The notes under the pieces were generated by a model that worked only from the letters and a program-made list of their open reading frames with translations, was not told the DNA's origin and made no database searches. From contig JAJFZO010000094.1 in assembly GCA_021397835.1 (NCBI GenBank), positions 5,680,001 through 5,744,000 of the forward strand: a DNA stretch of 64,000 nucleotides. The letters run 5' to 3'. The translations under genes were made by a program, and so were the position numbers. Shown here in pieces: positions 44,540-57,955 of this stretch. The stretch comes from Moringa oleifera. Lineage: Eukaryota > Streptophyta > Magnoliopsida > Brassicales > Moringaceae. Position 1 is the first letter of the stretch. The number at the start of each line of letters is the position of its first letter.

Positions 44540-46516
44540 TATTGATGAAATAATAATCAGATTTGTCCCCCACAAACTGTAAATCCCTCAATTTGTGATC
44601 TGTTTACCCAATAGACTTTGCAGCAAACACTTTCTTGATGACATAGATGGCCTTAACAATCTGTTTGCAGTCCACAAAGAAAGAAGATTAACTCAAGAAA
44701 TATTAAGCTATAACTCCCATGGTCAAAAAACCAGATATATGTACTCCCCATATATCCGATTTCTTCCCAGTCAAATAGGAATTTCTTACCGTAGAAAAGA
44801 CTTTTGCAAAAGATGAAATTTTTCTATACAAACCAACTTCAGAAGAGCTTTATGCAGCAAGAATGAAAGAGATGTAAAGCAGATGGAGAAAAACCTTTGC
44901 CAATATCCTAATCCAGAGAATTAGTTGGTGGAGAATTCACTCCATATTGCTCTTAGGTTACACGCACAATCCAGAACTGCCATTGTTTACAAGGGTAGCC
45001 TCATGGAGAAAAGGCAAGAATTAGAGGGCTCCCTAGCTCAAGTATGAGATATAATCCGAACACGACAGAGACTTACATAGCTGCGAACTCATTCATAGTA
45101 ATCTGGTTAAGCATATTTGGAGATGTACACCATCAACATCAACAAAAACATAGTTTATAATAAGATTTTGAAATTACATAAAATTAAAGAGCCTTAAGTT
45201 CTTTGTAGCATACCAATTTTTCGAAGTTCGAAGCTTGACGAGAGGAATGGATCCTGGACTGCCCTCCGCACGGCCTTCTAAATTTGGTATTGAACTCGAA
45301 GAACCTGAATAAGCTGATAGATATATATATATATACATGGCTATCTAGGTTAAACTCTTCCTTTGCTCCTCAAGAATAATAAACATATTGAAGAATTGAA
45401 CCGCATGAGAAAAAGAGATGCCGGAATTCAACCGACCATGTCCCAAAGCAGAATTTGAATAAAAAGAAATGGCACTAGTGCTGCCACGGGTCATATCTCC
45501 CTATGGGTCAAATAAATGTGCTAGTCAATATCTTACCATTTCCTTGGTTTTGCGTATCCTTGTACAAGCGAATCATTAGGGTTAACTTCCTTTAATAAGA
45601 TGGAATTATAAGACATGGGGTCATTTTCTAAGGGAATATTAGTCTTGAATCATGAGTGAGTACGCTAACATCTTCTATAAGCATACAAAAACCTATTATT
45701 TCAACTGGGGGACCATGCCTGCACATTTCAAAAAGGGGTGAGGCATGCTTTATCGACAACTACGAAAAGGCCATGACGATTTAATCCCTATCACATGGGT
45801 TGATCAATGCAGCCCTTAGTACCATTTAGTAATTAAGTTGCTGGAAAAATGCAAGCTAATTGTTACTTCATTCTGTGTATCATAGTATCATTAACTGTCA
45901 ATACCCAAATTTATGTTACATTAAGAAATGATCATGGTGGGTTATTTTGAGTATACTATGATCAACCCTAGTCTGATAAACATAATTTATCACATGAACC
46001 AAACATGATATATATCACTTATTTAGATCTCATATGCATAGTGAATTAAGATTTGGACGACAAAATAGAAATCTAGTGGGATAAGAACTAGTCCATTCAT
46101 GAGTTTAAAAAGTTGTGGTCTATACTCATGGAGCATTGTCAACTTGGATGTGTGTGATAGGTACTTAAAGATATCAAGAAGCTAACGCGTTATTTATAGA
46201 TGAGGGACCAATGCCAGTACGCATCTCCTTTAAAACATGCACTGGGTAGAAGGAGGACCACAACTGACTTTCCGGCAGAGAGATATGCATGGAGCAAGTT
46301 GCAAGTGTTGAACTTACCAGCTGACACCGTCCATGGGATCGTTCTTTAATGGATCGGATCAAAGTGAGATGATCAAAATTGAACAGAGACGTATGCAAGT
46401 CCATTTCTTCATCTTTGATTAGGATGTATATTACATGTGCTTCACCTTCTTCAAATGATTAGGAGTTGAACCATGTCATGAGAGGCGGTTGCACCACCAG
46501 CTTAATTAAGAACCCT

Positions 46517-46557
<41 letters not shown>

Positions 46558-48700
46558 GACTCTCCAGGCAAGACTCACAAAACGAACAAGCGGCCAGCGA
46601 TTGCTGTGATGACAATGGGAATTAACTTCTAGTTTCCATCAGAAGGTGCTACTTCTGATGCTGCTTTTTTTTTTTCCACCTTTTTTCTTCTGTAAAACAA
46701 CCCAAATTAAATGAAAAGACTTGATAAGAGTTAGGGAAACAGGAAAGTGATGGACATTTCAATCTATTAAGATTGAAAACCATAAAACTAGATCCTTTTG
46801 TGTTTTTTTTTTTTTTTTGTCTGGGAAGAACATAGAATCTATCAGAGAAACATCATGGGTAAACAATTATTCAGTGTAATATATACCCTTATTATGTGTC
46901 AAACTATGTCTTTCGGTCCCTAGTCAATTAATTATGTCCTTATGATGTCTTAAAGAAAGAAAAAGAAAATGCAGAAATCATATACATATTATATCTGTAT
47001 ACCCAAAATGAAATAATGGTAAACCATTCTGTAAAATTTTGACTTAACTTTTTCTGTTTACATGCTCTCGTTTTTGAATTCCTAGTTAGAAAATGAACGG
47101 CAAGCTGTACTGCTATGTCTCAAAAAAAAAAAAAATTGCCCTTTTTTCTTTTTGGATCAAAATAGGGAAAATCTATATCTAGCTAACAGTAACCCTAGAA
47201 CTTCTTCTCTTCCTTTTCTTTTTCCTTTGCGTTTCGTGTTCTTGATATCTACGTAAGAGTAATCACAGGACTTTTTTTTTTTCCCTTGCAGTTTAATCCT
47301 CTTGTTAAAAAGAAGGAAACGTTTTTAAAGCGACATCTTTTACTTGAGCTTTCGTTTCTTCGAAACTAAAAAAATTGGAAGAGAAGAAATCTTTTCCCTT
47401 CTCATGTTGTTATATCATTGCGTACGACAAGAAGAAAGTTAACCAAGGATTTTAAAAAAGAACAATAAGAAAGAGTAATCATGAAGGACTGATCAGAAGG
47501 GTTTTCTTCTATTTTAGCTTTGACCTAATGCTTCTTTCAATAACTTCTTTACTTTGTCCACAAGCGGACAGAGGGAGAGAGAGGCCCTTCACTGCTTGTG
47601 TTGCAGAGAGAAAGAGATAAGAGAGAAACTTAGGGTTTTGTAATCTTTCTCTTCCTCACTTTGTCTGTCTGAACAAGTAGTGGTGGGAATCTCAAGAGAC
47701 AACTGTAGAAAAGCTTCAAAGACTGTCCTCATTTGCTGATCCAAAGCAAAAGGGTACCATTATTGCCAAATAAATGGTCCCTAGATTCCAGACATAATAA
47801 CCTCCTCTTATCAGCTCACCATTAACCCTGTCACTTTTTCTTTTTTTCCTTTCTCAACCCTAGAACAATCTTGCTCAGTAACCGAGTCGAGCATTTCATG
47901 CTAGCTGCAGAGATACTTACAAGTTATAACAAGAGATGAAGAAAAAGCTTATGTGTTGTAAGGAATTTGAATCCACATAGCTTCATTTCTGGCAACAAGA
48001 TGCTCTGAGTTGCCATATAGCGGGGATTGAAACATTGATTGCAAAACAGCTTATAAGAGGGTATGCATCAAACAGAACAGAGCAGTGAATGTAATTAAAA
48101 GAAGCTGGATTTGAAGAAACCCGACAATGTGACTTGATTACAATTTTTAGTAGAAAATTAATTCTTCAGGTGTTCATCTATTTGAACCACGACATAGAAA
48201 AGAAAAGAAAAACTCAAAACTTTGCATATTCTTGAGCTGTTTTTAGCATCCTCACAAGGTGACTGTACATAAATCAATGCAGTCTCTCACTCCCTCACCC
48301 CAACCTCGCCAACTTCTTATTGAAGACAATGTGACGCCACAGATTCCTAGTAACCTCGCGTGGAAAAGACACATGAAAGATGAAGATAAGATCATTTAAT
48401 GCATCTACGTCAGAAGCCCTTAATAACCGCATTCAAGAGCAAGATTTAAATGTGTTACATGGGCAAAGCCACCACTGAACAAGTTGATGCTACTTGCTAC
48501 AGTGCTCAATAAATACCTGAAGGTATTAATGCTCTCGTTATTACCATATTGAGTGTTGTATGGCAATGTTATCGTCAAGTCTCCCTCCTCTTGGGTATAC
48601 ATTGCTTCCTTTCTGTCATTTCTTCCAACTTGAAGGTCCTTCTAGTGCTTGACCTTTCCCTTTTCTCTAAACTATAACCCTAGAACAACATATATCTACT
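44540..48700. other. Long 5' non-coding region of the TCP gene
   Basis: There is no convincing gene on either strand. On the minus strand a CT-rich block at 47560-47690 looks like a plant leader or promoter, and TCP5-type genes often have long 5' UTRs with introns, so it could be the true first exon. Microsatellites occur at 45318-45333 and 46519-46551. The minus ORFs at 46174-46404 and 48420-48602 have no family resemblance. Confidence 0.4.
46519..46551. repeat. (AT)n microsatellite
   Basis: About 16 AT dinucleotides in a row, followed by gtatatg. Confidence 0.95.
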
Positions 48701-50780
48701 TGATATGAAAGTTCCCCTTTTTCTTAATGACATTTTTCATCACCAAGATAAGTGACAAAGTAATTAATATCTTATACTACGGGTGCATAGAGGAAAATGC
48801 TGAATCCTCAAGTCAAGCTTTCTCTAATACACTGAAAGTTTTCAAAAATATGTATTTAGAAGTACATCTCAATTTTCACCATTTCGGAAACTCTTAAGAT
48901 GATCAATCATGTAAGATCGATCAATTCTGCCTTAGGAGAGGGTGCTTTTGCTAGAAGGATTCAACTTGTCAAGAATTAATTTTTATATATATATATATAT
49001 ATCAATCAATTAAATCAACAATATATACTGCAAACCTATTGATCAATCTCTTCACTGGATTTAATTATAAGAATATGAAAGAAACAGGAGTCAATATCCA
49101 GTCTATCAACTGTGGTTGATCAACATTAATTATGATATGTGCTTCCACTAGCTAGTTAACTTCAACATGCAAGAGGCAATTTCCATGCTCATCCTTCAAA
49201 AAGCAAGTAGATCCAAATTGGTCCGAACATTTTACAATAAAGCTAACATGTTTGTAGTAAGCTTCTCGAGGAAATGAAAGGGTTGTGTTCAAAGTAAAAT
49301 CTCTCTCATTCTGTGTCTCTCAGTCTCTATTTCTATGGTCTTGCGTCATGAGAAACCACAGAGAGAGATAATTACAGGCAGAGCTTTAATTCAGTGTTTT
49401 CTTTTTCTTGAACTGCGGGCTTTAATTCATTTCATTACTGTTTATTCGACAGCAGAGAGAGGAGCTGAAGTTTACTTTCTCTGCCATATTTGCATGATTC
49501 ACTGTACGTATGTATACATACAGACGTGTATATATGTATATGCATACAATTACATTTGGATCTGCTGATCACTTGCTGTTCAATTGGCCAATCTTTTTTT
49601 TTTTTTTTTTGTTTTTGTAGGGTTCTTTCAAATCCATTTCATGGCCTAACTAGCATCACAGCTGCACCACCAGAGGCAGCGATCCCCAAAACAGAAAACA
49701 AGAAAACAACTTAACATCAAGACACTGTAGAGAAAGTAAACTTGAAAAGAAAGGAAGGAACCCAGATGGACAGACAAATTGTTCCCCAACAATATTTCCC
49801 TGACCATTCGACAACAGTAGAAGAGGACCATTTCCATCTCTCTCTCTCTCTCTCTCTAAGACATAACTGATGATGAGAGAGATACTGATGATACTCCATG
49901 TATAAGAGCAGTGATGGTGATAGCAACCAGCCAGATGCATTTTCTGGTCCCTTCAGTAGATCTTCAATAGATTTGTTCAATGAAGTCCAGGTTTCACTTG
50001 ATTGCATGTGTCGTAAAAGTTATCACCAGAAACCCACTAGCCAAATCTAGCTATAGATTAAAGGGCATAACCCAAGTAGTGCAAAAATCCTGCTAGAACA
50101 TTTAAGCAAATGAACCAATATTTCATGGTTTGATCAGTTGGTGTATAAAGCATGCCAATCTTAAGTCCAGTTGCAATAATGAAGCCACAAGAGTTTATCA
50201 ACTAGGAAAAAAGGGCCTTCTAGGTCCTGCTTTTGAATTTCTACACAGTTATAAACAAGTATAGTTTTTTTGGGTGTGACTCGGTGAAACAGTGAACAAA
50301 CTTTGAAAAGAGGAAACATAAGTACTTTGAAGCATGCGCACGCGTGAATGCCAATGCAGTGAAGAAACTTTGGCAGAATATAAGCAGAAGCAGAGACACT
50401 AACTGGACTCTCGAGTGCATGTCCATGGGGCCCTAGCTTCAATGGGTGATTCCTGTGATTTAAGGAGACAATTACACCAAAAGAGTTGTACATCACTGTA
50501 TTCATTGACCACGGAGTATTGATTGCATTCATAAGATATGTAGCTTTCTGCATTTTGTGTCTTCAGATTAATATAAGTAAATATGGTTCTTAATTATATC
50601 TAGAACATATTGGATCTCTCTAATTAATTTTTTGCTGTGGGTAAGATCATAGACTGTGAAGCAAGAAACATTTGGGCATTTCACTTCCATTTTGATTGAC
50701 AAAAATTAACATATTTTTTGCTTCCAACAATTAGCTCAATTGTTCATGTCCCAAATACAAGAATGAGATTTGTGATGATT
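48701..50780. other. Intergenic, with a transcript-like block but no supported gene
   Basis: Contains (AT)n at 48984-49002 and a poly-T at 49592-49608 that precedes tttttgtag, an acceptor-like site. Open frames on both strands at 49335-50007 and 50161-50553 (130 codons, minus) have no domain, no conserved blocks and heavy overlap. A non-coding transcript is possible. Confidence 0.35.
49837..49859. repeat. (CT)n microsatellite
   Basis: Eleven CT repeats, the source of the Arg-Glu repeats in the minus-strand open frames here. Confidence 0.95.
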
Positions 50781-50791
50781 CTTGGCGAGCT

Positions 50792-51078
50792 TTACTGATT
50801 TTTGGGTGTGGGTCTGTAAAACAAGGAGGTAAGCATCAACTCTCTTTCATGATCATTTCCAATGTTTAAGTCAAATTGGGGTTCAACGTGAGAAGAATGG
50901 TAGAGATCTAATGAGAGACGTGTGCCCAGATTCACAGGCGTAGCTACTGGTACATGGGCTAGATTTCCTGCTGTCTCCGCCAAATGCTGAGGCTGTGATG
51001 GGTAAAGCTGGGCAAGATCAGAAGCTTCTGCCCCTCTCTGCAGTGGCTCTGCTACTGCTCTTTTCCAAGTTGCTCGTT
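50792..51078 (-). pseudogene. Possible coding remnant of unknown family
   Basis: On the minus strand a frame is open from about 51078 to the TGA-side stop at 50792. It reads ATWKRAVAEPLQRGAEASDL, then QLYPSQPQHLAETAGN, then ATPVNLGTRLSLDLYHSSHV. The composition is protein-like (Pro/Gln/Ala/Leu-rich, no simple repeats), and the GC content is above its surroundings. It begins just after an in-frame stop and lacks an ATG near its 5' end, so it looks like a single exon or relic. I do not recognise it. Confidence 0.3.
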
Positions 51079-51850
51079 AGCGGATGCGTATCAGACCGAA
51101 CCCATATGTTGGGCCATAACCTGTAGTTCGGCTTCTAATTTGGGCCCTCCTTCAAATAGATGAGTTATAGTACCCTTTCCATCCCACTCTTTTCCTCTTG
51201 GGTAAGCCTTCCTTATTCCTTTTCAAAATTCGAGGTCAGATATTGTCTCTATGGTACCATTGGAGCAGCTTAATCTTCTTAGGGATAAAAAACATATTCC
51301 AGACACGGTTAGCCTATTTCCAGCTAGTACCAGTTATAGTGCCTGTGCTTCCACGAAGAATACCTTATGCATTTCTGGAGGTATGATGGATTTTCCAATC
51401 AGATTTCCTTTCTGTCTTTTCGTCTTTGATTTATGCAGATCTACAAATTTCTCCACCTTAATTAGCTCCTCAGTGCTATTTATGTGTACTGGCTTTCATG
51501 GGAATAGTTTTAGAGCTAGGTTTTACCGATTTTGGTGTGAGCATTTGCACAGTTTTCATCCTCAAAAAGCATGCGGCCATAGTTTGCCAAGGTCACTATT
51601 TGTCATTGCCTTAGGTCAAAGAAATCCTTGATGATCACTGAACCTCCGAAAATCAGTGACTTCTAAAACTAAAACTCTCATCTACTTCGACAACTTTTCC
51701 ATTCTTCCTTTTTGGTCCATGATCCAAGTTTGGCTCCAAAATTTATTGGGTCTTTCAAATGAATATGTCAGGTTAAGTTTGTTCATTAAAAAAGACAAAA
51801 TCTGAATTTATCCACATACTTAGATGCATTAGCTCACATTTTATCGATTA
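51079..51850. other. Unassigned moderately complex DNA
   Basis: The + frames at 51198-51631 overlap and show no recognisable family. Confidence 0.35.
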
Positions 51851-51944
51851 TTTTATTAAATTTTAAACAAATTAATTTAATTAATTTAATTAATAATCTT
51901 GTTTATTATTATTTTTTAAAATAATATTTTTAAATAAATAAATT

Positions 51945-52410
51945 TTAAGATAAAAGTTATATAAAATCTTAAATAATATCTTGTGTTACGAAGCCAACTC
52001 AATGCTTCAAAAATAACAAATCGTGAACTATTAATTTAGATATAATTATATTTTAACTTAGATCTTAAAAAAGTAATGATATTTTTATTATTAAAATATT
52101 TAAAAAATAATTTAAATAAGTTTTGTATTTTATTATAAATTCATTATTAAAATTTGAGTAGTTTTTTTAAAATTATTTTTATTATATTTTTTAATTTTTA
52201 ATATTACAAATGTTTCAAAAATTATTTTCAATTTTTTTATGGTAGCTTCAATATTTTTTATATATTTAAAAAATTTTAAACCAAAATTCATAGTACAAGA
52301 TTCTCAATTTAAAAGTTTTTAATTTTTAATTTTTTAATAAAATTTAATTAAATAAAAATCCATACTTCATAATTAGGGTTCATTTGATAATATAAAATAT
52401 AATGAGTAAA
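51945..52410. mobile_element. MITE-like element, second family (first of a pair)
   Basis: Left end gataaaagttatataaaatc has counterparts at 52403 (gagtaaaagttcataaaatc) and, reversed, at 52835 (ggttttatataacttttatc). The same terminal phrase occurs at 35063, 36058 and 59170. AT-rich, no coding capacity. Confidence 0.5.
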
Positions 52411-52860
52411 AGTTCATAAAATCTTAATACTTACTTTATGTTTATTCTATTAATTTAAATTAAACTGAATATTATTAAAAAATTAAAAATTAAAGATATT
52501 TTAATAAAAAATCTTATATAATAAATTTAAATTTAAATTTTTTTCACAGATGTAAAGCAATCCATCACAAAAGTCTCATATTTTTTTGAGTATTGAAATA
52601 TATTTTTAAAATTTATACCATCAAAATTTTTATAAAAATAATTCATAAAAAATAAATCTTGCATAAAAAAATTATTTAAATTTAAGTGATAGCCCAAAAT
52701 AGAGTGAAAAATTTATTTAAATTATTTTTTAATATTTTTATAATAAACATAGTTAAGATCCAATTCAGATTAAATTAATACATTAAGATTTGATCGATAA
52801 TAGAGAATACATTAAGGTTTTATATAACTTTTATCCAAATGCAATTCAGTATTTTATATA
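52403..52860. mobile_element. MITE-like element, second family (second of a pair)
   Basis: Bounded by taaaagttcataaaatctta at the left and taaggttttatataactttt at the right, which are imperfect reverse complements. Interior phrases (gagtattgaaatatattttt, aaaatagagtgaaaaattta) recur at 58920-59015. Confidence 0.55.
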
Positions 52861-53640
52861 ATGTTTATCTTAAATTTTAACAATAAAACTAAAAACTTGA
52901 AACTTATAAAATATTTAATATATATCAAACTTAATATATATTCTATTTGTAATTAAAATCGATAAAATTAGTAAATAATATATGTTGTTATCTAATTACA
53001 AGATAGATTTAAATGCAAAATAAATAATATTAATAAGCATTTGAGGTTACATATAGATTTTCTAAAAAAAAATAAATACATTAGCTTCACTTTTGTAATA
53101 TAAACTAATACAAACTAACTTATAAATAATGTATAAAGTTTTTTTTTTTAAAAAAAAAGTCATATCTTATTTTTAACATGACTACACTAAAATTTAATAC
53201 TTTAAGAAGTCTAATTATATATATACACAAACACACATATTTTTGTATATGGAATATACACATTGTATTGATTTAAGATATATAAATTTAAAATTAACAA
53301 AAAAATTGATTGATTATATTAATAATTTTTATATTTATGAAATTTATTATATAAATCTAACTTAAATTTAAAAATACTAACAAATTTTATCGATTTAACT
53401 CATGTAATTGACTTTAATGACCTCATGCATTAAATGATCTAACTTCCAATATTTTAAGACTTACAACTGATCATCCGTTTATAAAAATAGATAATTTTAG
53501 TTTGGACAATGAATAAATAGATCTGTTATTTTTATTTTATTCTTTTTCAAACACATAGACATAAATTTTCATGTTATAAATTTTTATAATCTCTTTATTT
53601 GTTTTCTCAAATTCCAAGACTTCTATTAACCCAGTGGCTC
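52861..53640. other. AT-rich intergenic DNA
   Basis: No gene. Contains a short atatatatacacaaacacac stretch near 53220. Confidence 0.5.
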
Positions 53641-55300
53641 TCAAAGTAAAAGTCAAGGTAACATACTCAGTGGTGGATGAGAAAATAGCTTTAGAACTGC
53701 CCTCGAAGTGTCTTAACCCTTGTTAAAGCTTTTCATGACCTATACATTCATTGTCCTCTTGGCCTACACCGTCATTGTTTTCTTGATTCTTTAAATGTTA
53801 AGGGAAAGATACATTCACAACTTGTCCATTAGTAAACAACATCAATAATCTCTAAGCATAAAAATTTAGCTAGTCATCATTGATCTTAAAATGATATTTA
53901 CACAAAAAGAACATCTAAGAAATATATTCAAGATTTAACTTTTAAGAGACAAGAAAAATTCAAAAAAAAAAGATGAGAGGAAGAACTTCTCAATGATGAT
54001 GCTTCATCTTCCATTGATTTTTCATTCTCTTCGTTGTTGCTCCAAAGATCTTGATCTTCTGTTCTAAATTCAACTTCTTCTCTCCTAGAATCCTTTCCAA
54101 GGCTGCCTCTTTTGTCTTCAAGACCCAAATTTATACCTGCCTTAGGCTCTATTAACTGAAGCCTAATATGAATGAGAAGGGGATGGCACTGACGTAGGGT
54201 TTAATCCTTGCTACAACGCTAATATATGGTAATTTTTCTGCCCAAACTAGCACTACAATGCACGTAACTCTTGCTACAATCCCCAGTTACTGCCCAAAAT
54301 AGTGACACTGGTTCAGTGCTACAGTATGTTGCTCTCTAACTTCCACATATAGTCTCTACCTTATTTTACTCTTTCATGCAACTAGTACATCTCAAAATTC
54401 AAAATATATAAAATTATTTCTTTTAGCTTTCTATAGCATCTTGAATCATCTCAATTCGAAGTTCAGATGAAAGATATGTCTAGATTATGAAGTGATGTTG
54501 AAATGTCACCCAATTAGCTTGGTTTTGCTCTAATGCTTCCATTTATACTACATCATCTATTTTTTAAAAAAAATAACATAAAACACATATAAAGGCCCCA
54601 AAAAACTCTTAAAAATCGATAAAACACTACGTAAATATACTCCAAATATTTGAGTTATTATTAGTATTGTTGGTGAGGCTGCTACTTAGCTTATTTGATA
54701 GTCTAAGGTGCTGGCCTTCCAATATCCTTTCTACTTACAAAACTGCATTCATTATAAGCAACTTTTATGTATAACCTATACTGGTTACACATAGGTAGTC
54801 TTTGGGATGTTGCAAAGAGAGACTGAGGTGTTGTAATAATTTATTTTTCATTGTGAAACTTAAGACGTGTTTCCTCAATCAAATAACTTACTAGCCATAG
54901 ATCTAAATCAACAAATAGAATGCAGTGTGAACCCCTAAAAATCATCATGAATGGCCATTAAAAACTAAAATAATCGTTATTTTTCTTTATGAGCAATATA
55001 AGGAGCAAATGCCTTAACTTTGATGATTTTATTAGTGTTAGTTGATTCCATGAATCTATTATAGTAGGGTAGCATTTTTGGATGTTCTTGTTCTTTCTTT
55101 CAATGGCTTGAATATCTCTAATTGATATTATTTTTAAAGTTAGATGGTATATACACACCTTGGTAGATGTTCCCATTGCTCCCTGACAATCTTATACATT
55201 TTCAGTTGAATGCCTTTTAAGTGCATATGACAAAATTTTTAGTCCAAAGTAATTATTTTTAGGTTATCTAATCCTAAGCATCTAACTATTTTGTATAATT
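53641..55300. mobile_element. Probable decayed LTR-retroelement or transposon sequence
   Basis: 54190-54330 has several gctaca / ctacaatg and cagtgctacagta phrases that I associate with plant Gypsy LTRs, although no gag or pol is visible. The minus ORF 53928-54128 is rich in Glu/Asp/Lys/Ser and may be a chance frame. No terminal repeats were found, so this is a weak call. Confidence 0.3.
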
Positions 55301-55305
55301 GAAGA

Positions 55306-55660
55306 CACTACGAGAAAGGTGGCTTTTAATGATGCTTAATAAATGATAGTTTTATGAAAGTTGTCATTAAAAGCCTTCAAAATTGAAACAAGAGAACATA
55401 GATGACGGTTCTCAAGGAGTCATCATGTGAAAATACAATTTCTTGTAGGCTAAAGATAGACCATCGAGAAAATAATCAATTTTTCATCAACCAAATTAAT
55501 ATAAACCATCAAAGAAATAGTTAATTTCTCGTCGATCAATGGGACACGGATGAGAAAATCATAAGGGTTAACCAAGTTCTCATCAATTAACCAGCTACGA
55601 ATAAGAAATTGATCTAATGTCTCATAGTCTACTATGGAGATTTTAGACACTTAATTTTGC
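55306..55660 (+). mobile_element. CACTA-type DNA transposon terminus
   Basis: cactacgagaaaggtggctt, then ttaatgatgcttaataaatg, matches the typical CACTA (En/Spm) end CACTACxAGAAAA followed by subterminal repeats. It is followed by short repeated motifs in both orientations (gagaaaataatcaatttttc, tttctcgtcgatcaat, ttctcatcaattaa), which give the repeated DEKL-type peptide in the minus frame 55650-55450. The partner end (expected ..TTTCT.GTAGTG) is not certain; tttctatttgtagta at 57698-57712 is a candidate. Confidence 0.55.
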
Positions 55661-57955
55661 CCAAACAATTTAGATAAAATAATGATTGAGATTGAGGATT
55701 AAAAAATAATAATCATTAATTACTTAAATTAAATTATTTTTTAATAAAAAAGACAAAAAAGTTTCAAGACGTTGCAGCATCATAAGGCTACTGCAAGATT
55801 ACTACAATATGGTAGTAGTAATGCTACAACATTCTGCATTCTATAGCATTTACTGTAACATCTTACAAAATTGTTTCAGCAAGGTAACAGTGCAACTGCC
55901 TACTATTGCATCAGGTGTGGGCTTGCTCAATGTTTATAAATACCCACGCACCTTGACAAAGAGTTTTAGGTTTTTTTTTTCTTTTTTCTAAGAAAAAAAT
56001 GTTAAAGAGAAAGGAGAGAAAATTTGCAGATGAAGAAATTTTTTAGGAAAAAAAGATTATCCTTAGAGAAAAATTTTGAATTATAGGATTTAACTTTCTT
56101 TTAGAGGGCAAAGGGAAAAAAAAAATTCAAAGGTTCTTTTTAGGTTTTCATTCTCTTTTTGTTTCAAAAAAAATTATTATCCATGGGTTTCGTCTCTTCT
56201 TTTTCTCTTATTCTCGCTTCATCATCATCTTGGAATTGGTTTTTCTTCACTTTGGCATAAGTTAATCCTATGTTTATATTAGACCTATGTTCATATCTAT
56301 TTAATTTTTGTAAAATATATTGATTGTGTACTATAATTTAAATTTTTTTTTGAGAAAACATATGTAAAAGAAAATAAGTAGGAGGGTAGATTTCAACTCA
56401 CACCCTTTTACCTCAAATTTTGATACTTTTTAGAACAATTTGTGAAAAGCAACTTCCAAAATTTCTCCCTCTGTCATAATGTACATTTTCATTAACATAT
56501 TTTTTCTTAACTATTTGTAACACTGTGTACTATGAAAAAGATCAAAAACACCCTTCACATATAATACTCATGCAAACGTCTATCTTCTCTAATTTCTTAC
56601 TTTTTAACGTCATTTCACGTGATGACTACAAAGCACAAAAAAGACAAATTCGAAAACATCAATTTTTTTTTTCTCTCTTATCTTCACTTCTTCTTGGTAA
56701 ATTTCCACATATAGAATGCACATTTGTGAATCAAATCCACATATAAAGAGAAAGTGGTTGCTCATAGTTGCTTCATGATTTGATGCTAACACATTACATG
56801 TAAAAGTGATAAAACTTTTAGTATTTAAAAAAAAAACACACAAAGCATTGAAAAATCTAGGTTTTTTTATTCAATGGTGTCTAGATTTTGCATGAGTTTT
56901 GCAATTGAGGGTTTGTTTATGATGATAATCTTTTATTTTGCTTAAAAAACTTTATTTTAACAAAAATTTTAGATGGATTACTGTTAGGTGAGTAGGGAAT
57001 CGAAAATGGATTATCTGGGCATAAGGTTCGGAGACTGGGTCAATAGTAAATGGAGTTTCTTCCTCTGCAATCTGACCCCTTAGAATCAAGCCTTGAAATC
57101 TTTTCTTCCTATAAGCCAGAAATAAATTCAGGAAATTCGCCTAGGGTCTTAACAAATGGCTTTTAAGTTTTGTCTTTGGAAGCAAAGAAAATAAAGTGAT
57201 GCTAGGAGTTTGTGGCAGAGGATGACTTGAACAGGATATTTCTGGCAATACTCATTGAGTTCTTGTCTTGAGGCAACCTAAATGTTTGGTTATGACCATA
57301 CCACATGTTTGCTTTTAGGCCACATCCCTTTGTGGTGTTTAGCACTCTTTAAGATTGAAATTTCTAGGATATTTTCACGAAATTATTTTATTTTTCATAA
57401 AAATTTTAACACCCTAGATTATTTTGAAAAAAAAATACAGGAATGGTTGCTATTGGGATAAATAAAATAAATAAATTAAATAGATTTAACATTTGCAAAA
57501 TGCTTAATCTGGCTTCCAATCCTTGGGTATTGAGTTTAGAGGAATCTGCACACAAAGGGTCTAATGGCATCACATTATCTTAATGGTACTAATGTATACT
57601 TTTCCTTTGCTTTTACCTAATAAAATTATGTTTAAGAAAATTAAAACCCTAAAAAATTGTCTAATTTTGTTGATTTACCCATCTCCGGGTTTAACAAGAT
57701 TTCTATTTGTAGTAACGGTGAGAATAATTTTGCTCTAGGGCCATCTTCAATATTTCAATACTGTAGTTGATGCGAGATTTATTACATTATGATCAATAGT
57801 ATGATGAGTTATATAAAACAAAATTGAAAACTGTGTATCATGTCTGTTAGATAAATCACTACAGATGAACATGCAAAATAACTGTTGGGTAACATGTTAT
57901 ATATGGTAACACACATTTTATTCTTTTCGCTTTTAATATTGAGACATGTGGAATT
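55661..57955. other. Transposon-like or LTR-like interior, no intact gene
   Basis: A TATA-like tttataaataccca at 55934-55947, preceded by CAAT-like text, looks like a retroelement or gene promoter, but nothing coding follows. The ORFs at 56525-56843 are low-complexity. 57000-57360 is more complex without a match. If the CACTA end at 55306 pairs with 57712, most of this is its interior. Confidence 0.35.

Noticed and set aside
44526..44591. N-terminal extension of the TCP protein to 44591
   Set aside because: There is no ATG in the extension, and it would need a TTG start. Related TCP proteins begin at the internal Met-Ile.
49404..49415. tttcttgaactg matching the 3' end of miR396
   Set aside because: Only 12 bases match, the 5' seed does not, and no complementary arm is nearby.
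50161..50553. 130-codon open frame on the minus strand
   Set aside because: No domain, no conserved block, overlapped by another minus frame, and Cys/His scattered without pattern. More likely chance.
55450..55650. Small repeat protein on the minus strand
   Set aside because: The repeated DEKL-like peptide comes from CACTA-like subterminal DNA repeats.
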